A DNA stretch of 64,000 bases from an uncultured Phascolarctobacterium sp. GTDB lineage: Bacteria; Bacillota; Negativicutes; Acidaminococcales; Acidaminococcaceae. Position 1 is the stretch's first letter; each line of letters begins with the position of its first letter. Below the pieces are notes generated by a model. That model made no database searches and had not been told where the DNA came from. It worked only from the letters and a program-made list of their open reading frames with translations. Positions 21,201 to 28,048 of this stretch are shown here, one piece after another. The DNA is taken from NCBI RefSeq assembly GCF_934190775.1, contig NZ_CAKPTG010000010.1, forward strand, positions 28,410 through 92,409, in the 5' to 3' direction. The position numbers and the translations under genes were made by a program.

Positions 21201-24200
21201 TCCGAAGACTTCACTGCCACCTTGCTCATGTTGTTGAGCTTCGTGCGACCGTCGGTGGTCTTCTTATCACTAGTGCCATCATATTTGTCAATAGCAGCTT
21301 CTACATCGTTACGACCGCGGTTAACAACAACCACGCCGTTCAAAGCGTTGGCTGTACCTGCAGTAACTGCTGCACCGACGCTGTACACGTTACCCTTATT
21401 GGCTGCGTCTACTGTCAGAGCGCTGCTTGCACTATTCACGCCGCTGATTTCGCTGCCTTTGACATAAGCGCCGGTAGTATTGTTCAAGGAATTGTAAGCA
21501 ACAGCCAAGCCTGCGCCCAGCTTGGATTGGGAACCGGTAGTAACACCAATCTGTCCTGCAACATTCACTGCCAAAGCACCGCTTTCGGCCTTTACATCAG
21601 TTTTAGGCGTAATAAGCTTGCTGTTTTCAACAGTTGCCGTAATATCGTTATTCAGCGACTGCCAGTTAGCACTGCCGCCTACACCGAAGCTACCTGCGGT
21701 TCCGGCAACACCGGCCGCAAAGCCTGCCAGAACAGTATGGCTTGCCGCATTAACGTTCGTGCCGACTAATTTATCACCGTTGGCTTTGCCGGTAGTCGTA
21801 ATAGTGCTGTCCTTAATCTTAGCATTATAATCATTGTCAATATCGCTGACAGTTACAGATGCAGCTGCGCTGCCGCCGTCGTTACCGGTGGTAACGCCTA
21901 CGCTTACCGCGCCGGTAACAATCACATTGCCGCCACGGGTAATATCAACATTGGTAGGCTTATCGCTGTCGCCGCTTTCATCTGCTGCTTGCTTAACCTG
22001 CTCCAAATATGCAGAGCCGTCAGCATCGAGGCCGCGATTTTTGAGATACTCAGCCTGCGTGTTAGCAGATTCATCGGTATCATAGGCTGCAACATTCAGG
22101 CTTTCGCCGGTCAGTGTTACGCCCTCAACCGTTGCATTGGCATAGTTATCCAATTTATTGTAGGCGGAATTGCCGGAGAAGGAATAGGAGGTATCGGCGC
22201 CGCCTGCTACACTCACGTTGGCAGCTACGCCAACCTGCGTCATGTTGGTAGTTGCTCTAACATCAGCAGTGGTGATTTTGTCATAGGTGCCGCCTAAAAT
22301 TGCCGCCTGCACGTCATTCTTCAGCGAACCATAGGCCACAGTCGCACCGCCGACAAAGGCGTTATTGCCACCAACAGAAATGCTGGTGTTCACGCCGCCG
22401 GTTATCTGGATATCGTTATCAAAAGCTGTATTGGTAATAGAGGTTTTATCTTCACCGCTGACATTTTTGGTGTTTACCTTATTATTCTGCAGCAGTGCAT
22501 AAGCAGTATTATCTGCAATATTTACCGACGCATTGACGGTAGCAGCAATATTCGTGCCACCATTGCCACCGGCAGAATTCTTCGCCAGCGCCAGGCCCAG
22601 GCCTGCAGCTGCCAGCGAGCCGGATTTTTGCGCGTTGTTGATAATCGCAGCAGCGTTTTCAATTTCGCTGTTGCTGATTACCGCCAAGGTCTGCGAATCA
22701 ATATCATTCACAGCAACGGTACCGCCAAAGGCCGCATTATTGCTGTTCGCATTATTGTCCTTAGTCAGATTCTTCCAGGAGATACCTGCAGCACCACCGG
22801 CAGCCACCATCATAGCAGTGTCCTTGGCAGTTACAGTGATATTCTTATTCTCAGTAGTATCCTTGGCAATGTTGATTTTAACATTGTCTACAAGCGCACC
22901 GGTATCGCCATCCAACAGATTGATTGCTGCGCTGCCTGCACCGGCAATAGTTACAGAGGACTGCTGCCCGGACGGAGTAGCGGTAGGCTTCTGGTCGGTA
23001 GGCAGTACCTTCTGCGCTTCGGTCTGACGGTCCATCAGGCCATTAATCTTGCCTGCTACCTTATGGTCAAGTGCATGGAGCTTATTTTGAAGTGCATTAC
23101 TCTTGTTGCTTACGAAATTGCCCAGCTTGTCAAAAATACCAGCTTCACCACTGTCATCGCCAGTAGATACGCCGCCGGCAACAGCTACGTTGATAATTTT
23201 GCCGCCGGTTTCAGCATTAACCTTAAAAGAGCCTGCATTGATAGAGCCTTTAGTGCCATCAGCAGTCTTGGAGCCGAAGAAAGCTTCCTGCTCGTTATTA
23301 TCCGTATCTTGACGCAGACCGGAAGCATTCTGCACCAGCTGCTGCAGCGTTGCACGTTTTTCAGCAGCAGTATTCGCCAGCTTTTGGGCTTCCTTGCTGC
23401 GGTCCGCATTTGCGTCCTCGTACAGTTTATTGCCGCTATCACTGCCGCTTTCGCCCTGCTCAGTCGTTGCCTGCGGAGGAGCAGTATAGCCATTATCACC
23501 AATTGCTGCATATGTATAGCGGTCAAAATTGGTAATCGTTGCTGCCACACCAATGCCTGCAGTTTCGCCAATACCCACAGCACCGGCTGCACTATAAACA
23601 TTGGTATCATTCTTAGCATTGAGGTTGACTGCGCCCGTGCCCGCGTCGATAACTGCTTCGTCATCTACGGAAACAAGGCTGTTGCTTGCACCCTCAAGGT
23701 AGCCCACCATGCCGCTGACGCCGCTGGTTGCACCTTTGCCTGCGCCAAGCGACAGCTGAACATGGTCAATTTTATTTTCTGTGCCTATGTCTATAGAGCC
23801 TGCAGTTGCATTCAGCTTCGCTCCCTGTGCTACCGCAACAAGGCTGTTGGCATCAGCCAGACCAACGGCAAAGGTTCCGCCAGCTGCGTTTTCACCGCCG
23901 CCGTTTAAGCCAAGCTTACCTGCCAACGATACGTCAAACTGCTTCGATGCAGCTTTCATTGCCAACTCGTCTTTTGCAGTAATCTTGGCGTTCTTACCGA
24001 TTAATACGCGCGCATTGTTGCCGATATCCGTTGCTACTGCACTGCCTGCCAGCGCAATTTTAGCAGGCTTTTCGCCTTGGCCAGGGCCGCTCTTGCCACC
24101 GTTAGCACTGCCTGCCGAAAAGTTAAGATAGCTATTGGGATTAGCAAAGGCTGCTGCCGCGCTCACTACGTTAAGCGGGCCTACAGCGATATTCTTAGCA

Positions 24201-26914
24201 TCATCACCCAAAGCACTAGTCAAAGCGCTGCAAGCAGTAGTAAATTCCTTAAATTTTTGTCCGCCAAACAGGTCCATGAAATCTACCTGCTCTCCGCCGT
24301 TGGAAGAGAAGCAGTTATCTTTGGCATAATTAAAGAATTCATCTGCTGCAGTGCTCAAAGCATCTGCCTTAGCTTTTATATCAGCATGAGTTTCGCCTTC
24401 ATAAGCAGCCTTAACCTTGGCGCAGGCATCCTTAACCTCCTGCACCATGCGGTTGATACGATTATATTCAAAGCTGCTGTTAGCCGCAACATTTACCTTG
24501 CCACCGGTAAGCGTAACGTTGGTAGCAGGGGTAGAGCCTTTTGCTTCCTCGCCACCGGCAACAGTGACAGTTGCAGTATTATCCAGCTTGCTGTAAAGCA
24601 CGGACGCATTGACGAGCGCCTTGTTGTCTACATCCTTGTCATAGTTATTGCTCATGCCGGTAATCTGCATCTGGGTATCTTCAATACGACTTTGGGCAGT
24701 AATATTAAGATTTTCTTTGGCAGTGAGCGCAACGCCCTGCCCGATTTTTACATCAGCAGTATTGCTTTCCACTGCAACACCCACGCTGACGCCGGTGCTC
24801 ATGAAATTAGCCAGCTTGTCCCACGGTTTAGGCTGATCCGGCGTAGAAGGCGCATTAAGCTTATCCTTCAGCTTTTGCGGCGTATACTTGGCGTTAGCCA
24901 GCCAGTTTGTAATACCGCCCAAGACTCCACCTTCACCGGTAATTGTATCTACTGTCTGGCTGCCTTTGATATTGGTAACAATCTTCTTCATAAATGCCGA
25001 AGAACCCATGGCATTATTGGCGCTGACAGTATTATCCGTCAAAACATTTTCTGCATTAACAGACAGGCTTCCATCCTTACTGCTTACGTTGCCGTTGATA
25101 TTGACATTTGCCTTGCTGTCATAATCGGTTACGTTGATGGCGGTAGCAACAACAGCCTTTTCACCTGTGCTTACCTCTGCCTTGGTAATCACACTGTTTA
25201 CAGATTTCGCTTCAATGTTGACGTCCTTTTGCAGGTCAGTCATCTTCGCAGTCTTGCCAATGGTAACACTGCTCTTATTGTCACCTGTAGTAATATTCAA
25301 CGCAACATTAAGCGTGTTGGGGTTATCAGAAACATCAATGGTGGTGTCTTTGGCTTCGCTGTTCACCTTGCTGTCGGCAAAGGCAGTAACAGACGTGCCG
25401 TCATGGGATTTCAATTCGCCATCAATCTTAACTGCTGCCTCATTATGTGTTTCACTGTAGGTTACAGCAGCCGCCGGGATGATGTTGGTGCCTGCCACAT
25501 TCATAGCCTTCAGCAAAGCAGTGCTGGCGCCTGCGCCAGCTTCTACGCTGCTGTTCGCTTTGATATTCAGCGCTGGCTTTACAACCTTACCCTCGCTGAC
25601 AGTATCGCTACCTGTAGCGTTGATAACAGCTTTTTGGCCTACGTTGACCTCGGCCTTGCTGTTCAAAACTGCATAGGAAGCATCAAGATTAGCTGTTAAT
25701 GCGCCAACGATATTAGAAGTAATGTTGTGCATAAGCTTGCTGCTTTCCGCGCTCACATAACGGTTCACTGCATCGGCAGTAATATCAACCTGGTTTGCTT
25801 CTACCTTGCCATCAACATTTACAGTAGCATTAGTAGTAACAATCTGCCCATAAAGATGGGAATTGGTAGTAGTGGAGGGAGTATAATTTTCTTTATATTG
25901 GTCGGATTCTTCAACTACAACATTATTCAGTGCCTTTGCGCTCAGCTTGGCCTTGCCTGCAGCCTTTACTTCAGCACCCTCAGCAACGCTAAGCTCGGCA
26001 TTAACGCTTTCCCCAGCAATGTTGGTAAAGTCATTCGAAACACTGTAGTTATCATTATAATTGTTATAGGCTGCGAGAACGATATTGCCGCTGCCATCTT
26101 TAGTAGCCTTGAGCGCCTTGTCTGTCAAACCGGATTTAACTTTACCAATGTTAACAATATCCTTAAAATCAACAACTCCAGTATGAATAGACGCACCCGT
26201 TGCCGTTGCGCCTGCAGCTACATCACCGATATCATCTTTACTTACATTTTTGCCCACGCCAATCTTGGCAGCACGCAGATTAACAGCGTTAACAGCATTA
26301 ACCTGGCCTAAAACGCTGATGGTGCCGCTGGCATTGATGGGAATCTGGGCAAAGCCTTCATCCTTGATTATGGTATCAAACTTATCTTGAGCAGCGAATT
26401 GCTTATATTCATCAAATTTAGTCCTCGTCGGCGTAGCAACGTAAAGCGCACCGGCATTAATCACACCGGTTTTGCCCACGGCCATACCATCGGAGCTGAA
26501 GAAGAAAAGGTTACCGCCAACCTTTTTGTTCTGAATCGCATTAACTGTACCGTTGATATCAATGCGTGAATCAACAAAGTTAACCAGATTGGCAGCACTG
26601 TTGCTTTCTTTGGTCGTGCCAAAGTACATATTGGCAATATTATTAGCGTCCAGCTTGAACTCTTTAAACTGGTTAATTGCTACATTTTTATTGACTACCT
26701 GACTGGCAAAAATGTCAGCAACACCGTTATTATTAAAATTAACAGCGGGACCACCATCGGTTCTGGTGATAGTGCTCGCCAGTGCAGCTACAGGCTGCAG
26801 CACGAAGCCAATGGCCGTAACAGCGCTGACAACCCTTTGTGCAGCGGAATCTTTCGCAATAGCGCTCAAGCTAAGCCTTTCCGCGCTACGCAAGAACTTA
26901 CGATTGACCTTCAT
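9248..26914 (-). CDS. Giant LktA/FhaB-like two-partner secretion adhesin (TpsA)
   Basis: This is one uninterrupted 5,888-residue frame. Residues 1-46 are a long signal peptide with a basic n-region and cleavage after ALA. Residues ~50-300 are the TPS secretion domain (NIANMYFG, NLFFFSSDGMAVGKTGVINAGAL), in the style of leukotoxin LktA-family filamentous adhesins. About 4,500 residues of Gly/Ala/Asn/Val-rich beta-helix repeats follow. These are interrupted by a Cys-containing helical insert (~815-912) and a charged coiled-coil-like stretch (~4420-4570). Near the C-terminus come three 42-residue repeats and five ~83-residue repeats, then a short acidic tail. There is no LPxTG, SLH or YadA-type anchor, so TpsB must export it. 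The start has AAGGAGGG 8 nt upstream. The predicted role is surface attachment or aggregation, possibly toxic; the ligand is unknown. Confidence 0.95.
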   Translation of the reverse strand: MKVNRKFLRSAERLSLSAIAKDSAAQRVVSAVTAIGFVLQPVAALASTITRTDGGPAVNFNNNGVADIFASQVVNKNVAINQFKEFKLDANNIANMYFGTTKESNSAANLVNFVDSRIDINGTVNAIQNKKVGGNLFFFSSDGMAVGKTGVINAGALYVATPTRTKFDEYKQFAAQDKFDTIIKDEGFAQIPINASGTISVLGQVNAVNAVNLRAAKIGVGKNVSKDDIGDVAAGATATGASIHTGVVDFKDIVNIGKVKSGLTDKALKATKDGSGNIVLAAYNNYNDNYSVSNDFTNIAGESVNAELSVAEGAEVKAAGKAKLSAKALNNVVVEESDQYKENYTPSTTTNSHLYGQIVTTNATVNVDGKVEANQVDITADAVNRYVSAESSKLMHNITSNIVGALTANLDASYAVLNSKAEVNVGQKAVINATGSDTVSEGKVVKPALNIKANSSVEAGAGASTALLKAMNVAGTNIIPAAAVTYSETHNEAAVKIDGELKSHDGTSVTAFADSKVNSEAKDTTIDVSDNPNTLNVALNITTGDNKSSVTIGKTAKMTDLQKDVNIEAKSVNSVITKAEVSTGEKAVVATAINVTDYDSKANVNINGNVSSKDGSLSVNAENVLTDNTVSANNAMGSSAFMKKIVTNIKGSQTVDTITGEGGVLGGITNWLANAKYTPQKLKDKLNAPSTPDQPKPWDKLANFMSTGVSVGVAVESNTADVKIGQGVALTAKENLNITAQSRIEDTQMQITGMSNNYDKDVDNKALVNASVLYSKLDNTATVTVAGGEEAKGSTPATNVTLTGGKVNVAANSSFEYNRINRMVQEVKDACAKVKAAYEGETHADIKAKADALSTAADEFFNYAKDNCFSSNGGEQVDFMDLFGGQKFKEFTTACSALTSALGDDAKNIAVGPLNVVSAAAAFANPNSYLNFSAGSANGGKSGPGQGEKPAKIALAGSAVATDIGNNARVLIGKNAKITAKDELAMKAASKQFDVSLAGKLGLNGGGENAAGGTFAVGLADANSLVAVAQGAKLNATAGSIDIGTENKIDHVQLSLGAGKGATSGVSGMVGYLEGASNSLVSVDDEAVIDAGTGAVNLNAKNDTNVYSAAGAVGIGETAGIGVAATITNFDRYTYAAIGDNGYTAPPQATTEQGESGSDSGNKLYEDANADRSKEAQKLANTAAEKRATLQQLVQNASGLRQDTDNNEQEAFFGSKTADGTKGSINAGSFKVNAETGGKIINVAVAGGVSTGDDSGEAGIFDKLGNFVSNKSNALQNKLHALDHKVAGKINGLMDRQTEAQKVLPTDQKPTATPSGQQSSVTIAGAGSAAINLLDGDTGALVDNVKINIAKDTTENKNITVTAKDTAMMVAAGGAAGISWKNLTKDNNANSNNAAFGGTVAVNDIDSQTLAVISNSEIENAAAIINNAQKSGSLAAAGLGLALAKNSAGGNGGTNIAATVNASVNIADNTAYALLQNNKVNTKNVSGEDKTSITNTAFDNDIQITGGVNTSISVGGNNAFVGGATVAYGSLKNDVQAAILGGTYDKITTADVRATTNMTQVGVAANVSVAGGADTSYSFSGNSAYNKLDNYANATVEGVTLTGESLNVAAYDTDESANTQAEYLKNRGLDADGSAYLEQVKQAADESGDSDKPTNVDITRGGNVIVTGAVSVGVTTGNDGGSAAASVTVSDIDNDYNAKIKDSTITTTGKANGDKLVGTNVNAASHTVLAGFAAGVAGTAGSFGVGGSANWQSLNNDITATVENSKLITPKTDVKAESGALAVNVAGQIGVTTGSQSKLGAGLAVAYNSLNNTTGAYVKGSEISGVNSASSALTVDAANKGNVYSVGAAVTAGTANALNGVVVVNRGRNDVEAAIDKYDGTSDKKTTDGRTKLNNMSKVAVKSSDDSNQLAVVGAVSVSAGSNAKFAAGGSVAYNEIGNITGSAGEKKQTNKAAINNADITTTDDGQISVNAIDKATLTTISVGTSITTGNVAFSGAGSAAMIKKDTDTELVNTNINKDKNNAATVQATADSKGKITTVAVVAAGAKDAAIGAGIAVNQLDADTNTTVTKGEYKVKGFTAEAKSDSSILSVGVAGGVAKTAGIAGNIGVNLLANDTKAAIDGAKINADGTLAVIAKSKDTLQNFAGAFGVAAGGQAGVGMGVAYNEISGTTESVVNNAELTAAGNDAGVAVNERNKDNDNVVSDKKRTGVIIAADAEHNLTNVAVSGGVAVSADVGVGVAGTVTVNRILGATNAKVTDSSINAALTDRSKADVYVAANDATKSESHVGSLGVGGGADGGAGVGLASDTGVVSRNVTAMIDGGSAKKLVNGNKIDVSALNKAKMSTNSYGIAAAGGAYGAGAGAGTVSVAKLDAETTAAVKNIQGTNKGLAINADHVNDITLRSAAAAASGALVSAAGGAGIGVVDDDSKTVAELSGSNVTAETGNITVNAANKTDVTTAVFGVAASMVAGGLNVAVNNLDNTVSTLVKDNSNLQAQGNFAAKADNIVKTSFVNGADAVGAAGVAVGVGVNTIDTGVITEISGSKITAAAIDVAATERLDVKQVVENAALGGHGYSANVSVTTIGAAAADQYGDSETTDSDKKATFNTNDILDKANAAIAGQGTVGTVTDENGNNSANAAGMTFNKYTGSNGQNLSAGPGTKASKGSSKAEGVQAKVSNSTLQATGDTKVNAKRTVDAKLTSAQVAAGIAGNGIAASVAVLDVERKTGVTINNNSKLIGKNVTLGSAQDGTSKIDAYQVAAGAAFAGSAAYAQNSLHGANAITINSSTVQATGDNSSKGTLTVKAEDTSSAAVRTIGATAGAVAGGVLVTNATNNSNNTVTIGSSKLIAGKDVYEKTYVPSKDGKPGYYETDYDKVIGYNNIGTVDVASVKANSITAETYGGMVGIAAAQGIVALATDAGSSKVNVTGASDFLGDSVSLNATNKPAVRAEAQAYTGGLLAVAGVAVSKAKASGTVETKVADGSSFAADNVEITANVTTQTAKDDNNNEYAVDNVSAKTIGATASGQYAAGFNTAYAENDMTVSVDVGKEQYSVNALKLKADNASVISADTLGVTVGGYIASGSNWSDTKTNLTTSVKAAGVKENVYNRLGAVNISSSGYSAVNNDANGYGGGIVGFNPVAARSQNEITTNTTADVSGKWQNVGSLSVAANNADKLDILADSLTAAVVGASGTEIKNNVEHNANINVTGDITTSGKQSYIANNTLNHDVDLKGSGYGGGSVNVNDMDNVLKYTAGVNIDNANLSGTGSAGSIEALAYTDGKMNYSNTLKSAGVVPVTIAASKNVITYDNSIKVNGSNLSTAKADQDITLAATDETTATFDTTADTQGGAVGAASAKTDNTLKRSNKITVTNGKILSTNDVNIYAGANLDGITSSLTYNVLADAYNKTAVPLATAPKAKNTMTQENQVSINGDIDSVRHVNFKAGKGMTTVSTSAREYNIYKGTSGSGSVTSTALGEVTPGETVANYVDIASGKNVRAGIHNNLELTISGSTKVTNPKVENGKVVKEGSIDFSGIKVTTGAGQDWFDTKQNIVADVVDLENGLYARLQEINELLGQYASGSDEYSILNSERNRIITQMEENGFVKTSVENGKTYKSIFDKISLPAVDVKDIVVSGGNINIEADKLQGSGNLTAQGAKNLTINNSSDLYLKINDLAIKDKGGVIRYNDAEVSKVDGFNGTMNTAAGTNADPKITVKSTGISNNGLTKADIGIFGTVQNSTGDVLIQNSNYNINVDGNANISARNIELKADKGSVTQNSKGLLLVGGDPVTKYQFSDAIAKKIQSYVSNQGVNGKTTIDWLSNIGSYQAYKDALIAHKDALGLTDAEVNEIRNYSVNKSSGIVAGNNVYISGLNVNLDGLVQSGYKNFKVTLDNAANNKIGNLDRDYARNQTALTDQYVMSNDKYCVSTKAGAVYNSTTGAYDYTVKVYYNPATKELLTEAIEPNGGKIYITGALSSTGSGKLLAMDGTANIAINTTNADRNLRVNKITNKDITGLISIKDTQKNTLTEYTTDGQKMSVKTTTLNSKGNAISTSKTQVNGSATTYKPANGMTINWTGGTSGDKKIIKWQYEKDFIAWGLIKYGTTKDFIENEEVKKGMTEVSSSSITGADPLGQGTVIKVNTNAKEYGVTTKDYNNPNESTYTPVVQNKKYSGTWGKIFGYGHCTYTWTETQMHSTSSTYTIKGDKPINIGFMTGGSGDISVTSAKDMYLAGNISNATKADGSAIGKVTLNSIGGAISSVGSARVDADDLTAKAAKGISINHSALGNMAKLNIEATTGDVSINSDRGKLQFVGGNKGALSGNLVINAAGDITTADGTVLNGNRIDFTSLGAINAAIAPGQALTSSDTMSASVNANAYGDITLTNNNGDMRIGHIASQTGNVNLTTSGSFIDAVGDSTLSDSESKLQKWQELGLINSNDSAEESTASAAAAKSERVQALEKQAQRLNAAKVDNYKAAAKEYNDKLAGSETLNQAKDAYIKASAEAAKLTDEKAQKQALTNARDAYMQALQNDSVFAGKGYSDAELQWIINYAEVDNSTAYGWSKNELLYAIQDSVLNAAPGQVLTVDKANVQGKNISLSAGKNIGIDGEATNIAYSEMGKLDNLKLLAQAKAGDLTWNDTDNRIEVRQQRQITVQLADGGKLNLQANTSNTANTGNVYLAGVKDTMLDISGTINTTQDVKLLSDKGIRMSDGSIVADNLIIQGGKGDVGSENAFITTNISGNLEANTDTGHGVYLHQTAVGNKPAQVLTIQDAATGTLVLKADNGMQMTTEAGKNTGYLNANSINLQAANGDIGKADDGIRILENGAVINAKADNGSIYLQGAGERDTGLVVDSITAKGNAKLNLDGDVNFGNDTGNGSISAGGDVTVNGNNVNLNAGTVTAGGASNITAGGDVNVTTGSITSGGAGNITAGNDVNLNAGTVTAGGVSDINAGNDVKVTTGSITSIGAGNITAGNDVNLNSSTLVAGADSVITATNGNIALGNGSITVNGANNGLTLDANGSVMQDAAAKGITADNLTVESGKTQQLLSKGNKVKSLTIKGKNAGSSLMVDGVTRFNGTTDNLLVTVADSHIKGDVLIENYQADTGKITINSTIDTSKYNDEHTGNITVTTDGDITTAEGVALNAADKVSINSKKGSVATGGNVTANNDVDIDAANSITAGGNLISNNGEITLDAGGSITTQGTVNALNNVIANANGNINTNGDVTADNGKAVLNSIAGNVNTQNVTAKTEVDIDAANSITASGNLTSTNANVDLKAKGGSITTNGTVNAHNNVIANANGNINTNGDVTATNGNAVLNSSAGSVTTKKVTAGQAVDIDAQQDITANGNLTSNNGEITLDARSGSITTQGTVNALNNVIANANGDINTIGDVTAANGKAKLNSSTGNVNTGNVTANNDVDIDAANNITASGNLTSTNANVDLKANGGSITTNGTVTAHDDVIANANGDINTNDDVTSTNANVDLNAGGSVTTQNVTADQAVDIDAAQDITANGNLTSTNANVDLDAGGSITTSGEVKAQQNVEYNAKGSITTKGIINSTAGNIHLQTDAAQGDITFGGDVTAEHGNINIDVLQNGNVTDNDNKFTALGDKGAINSGNFKLQIKGAGDVDLHEIYATNNALIDVANGNLTLAKIDGNLVALQLKTEGMQLKVGELIAGTKIIAQGSDIDLNKIQQRLDADGLLTIVPDGAQPDKPIDNLKIGEIITNKGVRFEHLWLNNGSIKVSEGMFHIDKLVVNNVAHFSNKHMKTAVWGAPPQRDGSDSAYWNNIAVNNPAQNLDEWQQEGTNPNKWMYLHFTAQPNIQHSNGALLDLRNYDYVYDQRFTAVDHMLQQLNENKAEEYDINHAPDVVQYFRYDLYDLDEEDSKSEPAKITVEA
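10310..11435 (-). repeat. Five tandem ~248-bp repeats in the adhesin gene
   Basis: The phrase VDIDAA and its surroundings recur at about 11430, 11180, 10932, 10683 and 10436 (spacing 247-249 bp, 82-83 residues). Each unit reads VDIDAA..IT..GNLTS..., then GSITT.GTV.A, then VIANANG.INT. The last copy is the most diverged. Such repeats can change in number by recombination. Confidence 0.9.
11994..12300 (-). repeat. Three 126-bp repeats in the adhesin gene
   Basis: TTCAGGTTAAC recurs at 11994, 12120 and 12246, exactly 126 bp (42 residues) apart. It encodes NITAGNDVNLN-type units alternating with VTTGSITS, with near-identical DNA between copies. Confidence 0.9.
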
Positions 26915-27077
26915 CTTAGTTTCCCTCCTTATTAATGCCTATCCGATATGCATAAAAACGCAATAATTTTCTGAATTAATCTTAGAGCATCCTCTGCGAA
27001 ACAGCAATTAACTAAAGGTTATGACCACCTGCTCGCAGTAAGATATATTCTATTAATTTATCGGAACAAAACATATA

Positions 27078-27101
27078 GTTAAGCATAAGATTATACTTAA
27101 C
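27078..27101. promoter_or_regulatory. 24-bp palindrome just downstream of the adhesin promoter
   Basis: GTTAAG and CTTAAC frame an inner ATAA/TTAT pair, with 11 of 12 positions pairing. It starts about 6 nt after the expected transcription start. A third copy (CTTAAC at 27131-27136) overlaps the -35 box. It is a candidate operator or a 5'-end RNA hairpin. Confidence 0.6.
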
Positions 27102-27112
27102 CTTATATTTTA

Positions 27113-27141
27113 ATTATAAAGCCATCTTGCCTTAACGTCAA
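27113..27141 (-). promoter_or_regulatory. Promoter of the adhesin operon
   Basis: TTGACG (27141-27136), a 17-bp spacer and TATAAT (27118-27113), with transcription expected to start near 27106 and leave a ~190-nt leader before the adhesin ATG. Confidence 0.8.
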
Positions 27142-27239
27142 TAATTTAATAAGTTTTTTTATCATATGAGTGATTAGGCCGTTGATTAGCTAATTAAATC
27201 ATCTAAAACTCAATAGTAAATTGATTTTAAGATAATTTA

Positions 27240-27268
27240 TTGTCTCATCATGCATCCTGTGCTATAAT
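27240..27268 (+). promoter_or_regulatory. Promoter of the LytTR-PAS gene
   Basis: TTGTCT (27240-27245), a 17-bp spacer and a perfect TATAAT (27263-27268), 43 bp before the start codon. Confidence 0.7.
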
Positions 27269-27310
27269 TAGAACAATAAAATTAGCCAATGCTAGAAACG
27301 GAGGAACAAC

Positions 27311-28030
27311 ATGACTGACTGGAACAAGTGGCTTAAAAAGAGAGAGCTTTGTGCGGATAATATTCTCTATGTCTATCGACGTGACCGCAAAACCATCATC
27401 CATCGGGAGGATGGCAAGGAATTTGAGCTGTTCGCTCCCGTATATACACTTCTAGCGCTCTTCCCAGAGGATGCCTTTCTGAACATCAACAAGGGAATTG
27501 CTGTGAACAAAGCACGAATCGTAGATATCAGCAGCGAAGGCGTCTATACCATATCTGACGGGCAAACCTTTCAGGGACGCAAACGCAACCTCAGCGCCCA
27601 CCGCCAGCTGCGCAAGCAAATGGGTATCAATGCTCTGCCGGATGCACAGACGCAGGCAGCACCCATGAGCTTTTTGGAAAAATGCACCCTGCTTGATGAA
27701 ATGCCTCTGGCATATTGCATCATCGAGCTTGTTTTTGATGCCAATGGCCATGGTGTAGACTTTGTCTTCCGTTACTGCAATAAGGAAATGGCACATATTG
27801 AGGGAGTTCCCGTAGAAGAAATGCTAAACCGTTCTTTCTATGAGGTTTTTCGCAACGGTGACAAAAAATGGCTGGTAACCTACGCTGATGTGGCCCTCAA
27901 CGGAACAAAGCATCTTATCCACGATTACAGTCCGGAGATAGGCCAACAGCTCAACATTTACTGCTATCAGCCGGAGCAGGGTTTTTGTGCCTGTATCCTG
28001 CAGGTTGCTGATAATATTGATCATGAATAA
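27311..28030 (+). CDS. LytTR DNA-binding regulator with C-terminal PAS domain
   Basis: The 239-residue protein has residues ~15-105 resembling a LytTR DNA-binding domain (NILYVYRRDRKTII, FLNINKGIAVNKARIVDI, QTFQGRKRNLSAHRQLR). Residues ~125-235 resemble a PAS sensor (AYCIIELVFDANG, FRYCNKEMAHIEGVPVEEML). The usual receiver domain is absent, so activity may depend on the PAS ligand or on partner binding. The start has GGAGG 6 nt upstream. It is divergent from the giant adhesin operon, which makes it the first candidate for its regulator (inference). It is followed 18 bp later by a small gene, probably on the same transcript. Confidence 0.85.
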   Translation: MTDWNKWLKKRELCADNILYVYRRDRKTIIHREDGKEFELFAPVYTLLALFPEDAFLNINKGIAVNKARIVDISSEGVYTISDGQTFQGRKRNLSAHRQLRKQMGINALPDAQTQAAPMSFLEKCTLLDEMPLAYCIIELVFDANGHGVDFVFRYCNKEMAHIEGVPVEEMLNRSFYEVFRNGDKKWLVTYADVALNGTKHLIHDYSPEIGQQLNIYCYQPEQGFCACILQVADNIDHE

Positions 28031-28048
28031 CAAAGGAAGTAAGCAATA

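Larger units (their letters stand above)
26915..27310. other. Divergent control region of the adhesin operon and the LytTR regulator
   Basis: This 396-bp AT-rich region holds a strong promoter toward the adhesin with a ~190-nt leader, a promoter toward the LytTR gene, a 24-bp palindrome and a CodY-like box at 26965-26979 (first 11 of 15 positions of AATTTTCWGAAAATT match). No open frame of note was seen. Confidence 0.7.

Noticed and set aside
16196..21769. A 1,857-codon antisense open frame in the adhesin
   Set aside because: Same reason: an artefact of repeat-driven codon use. No ribosome site or promoter is seen, and the protein shows the mirrored repeats.
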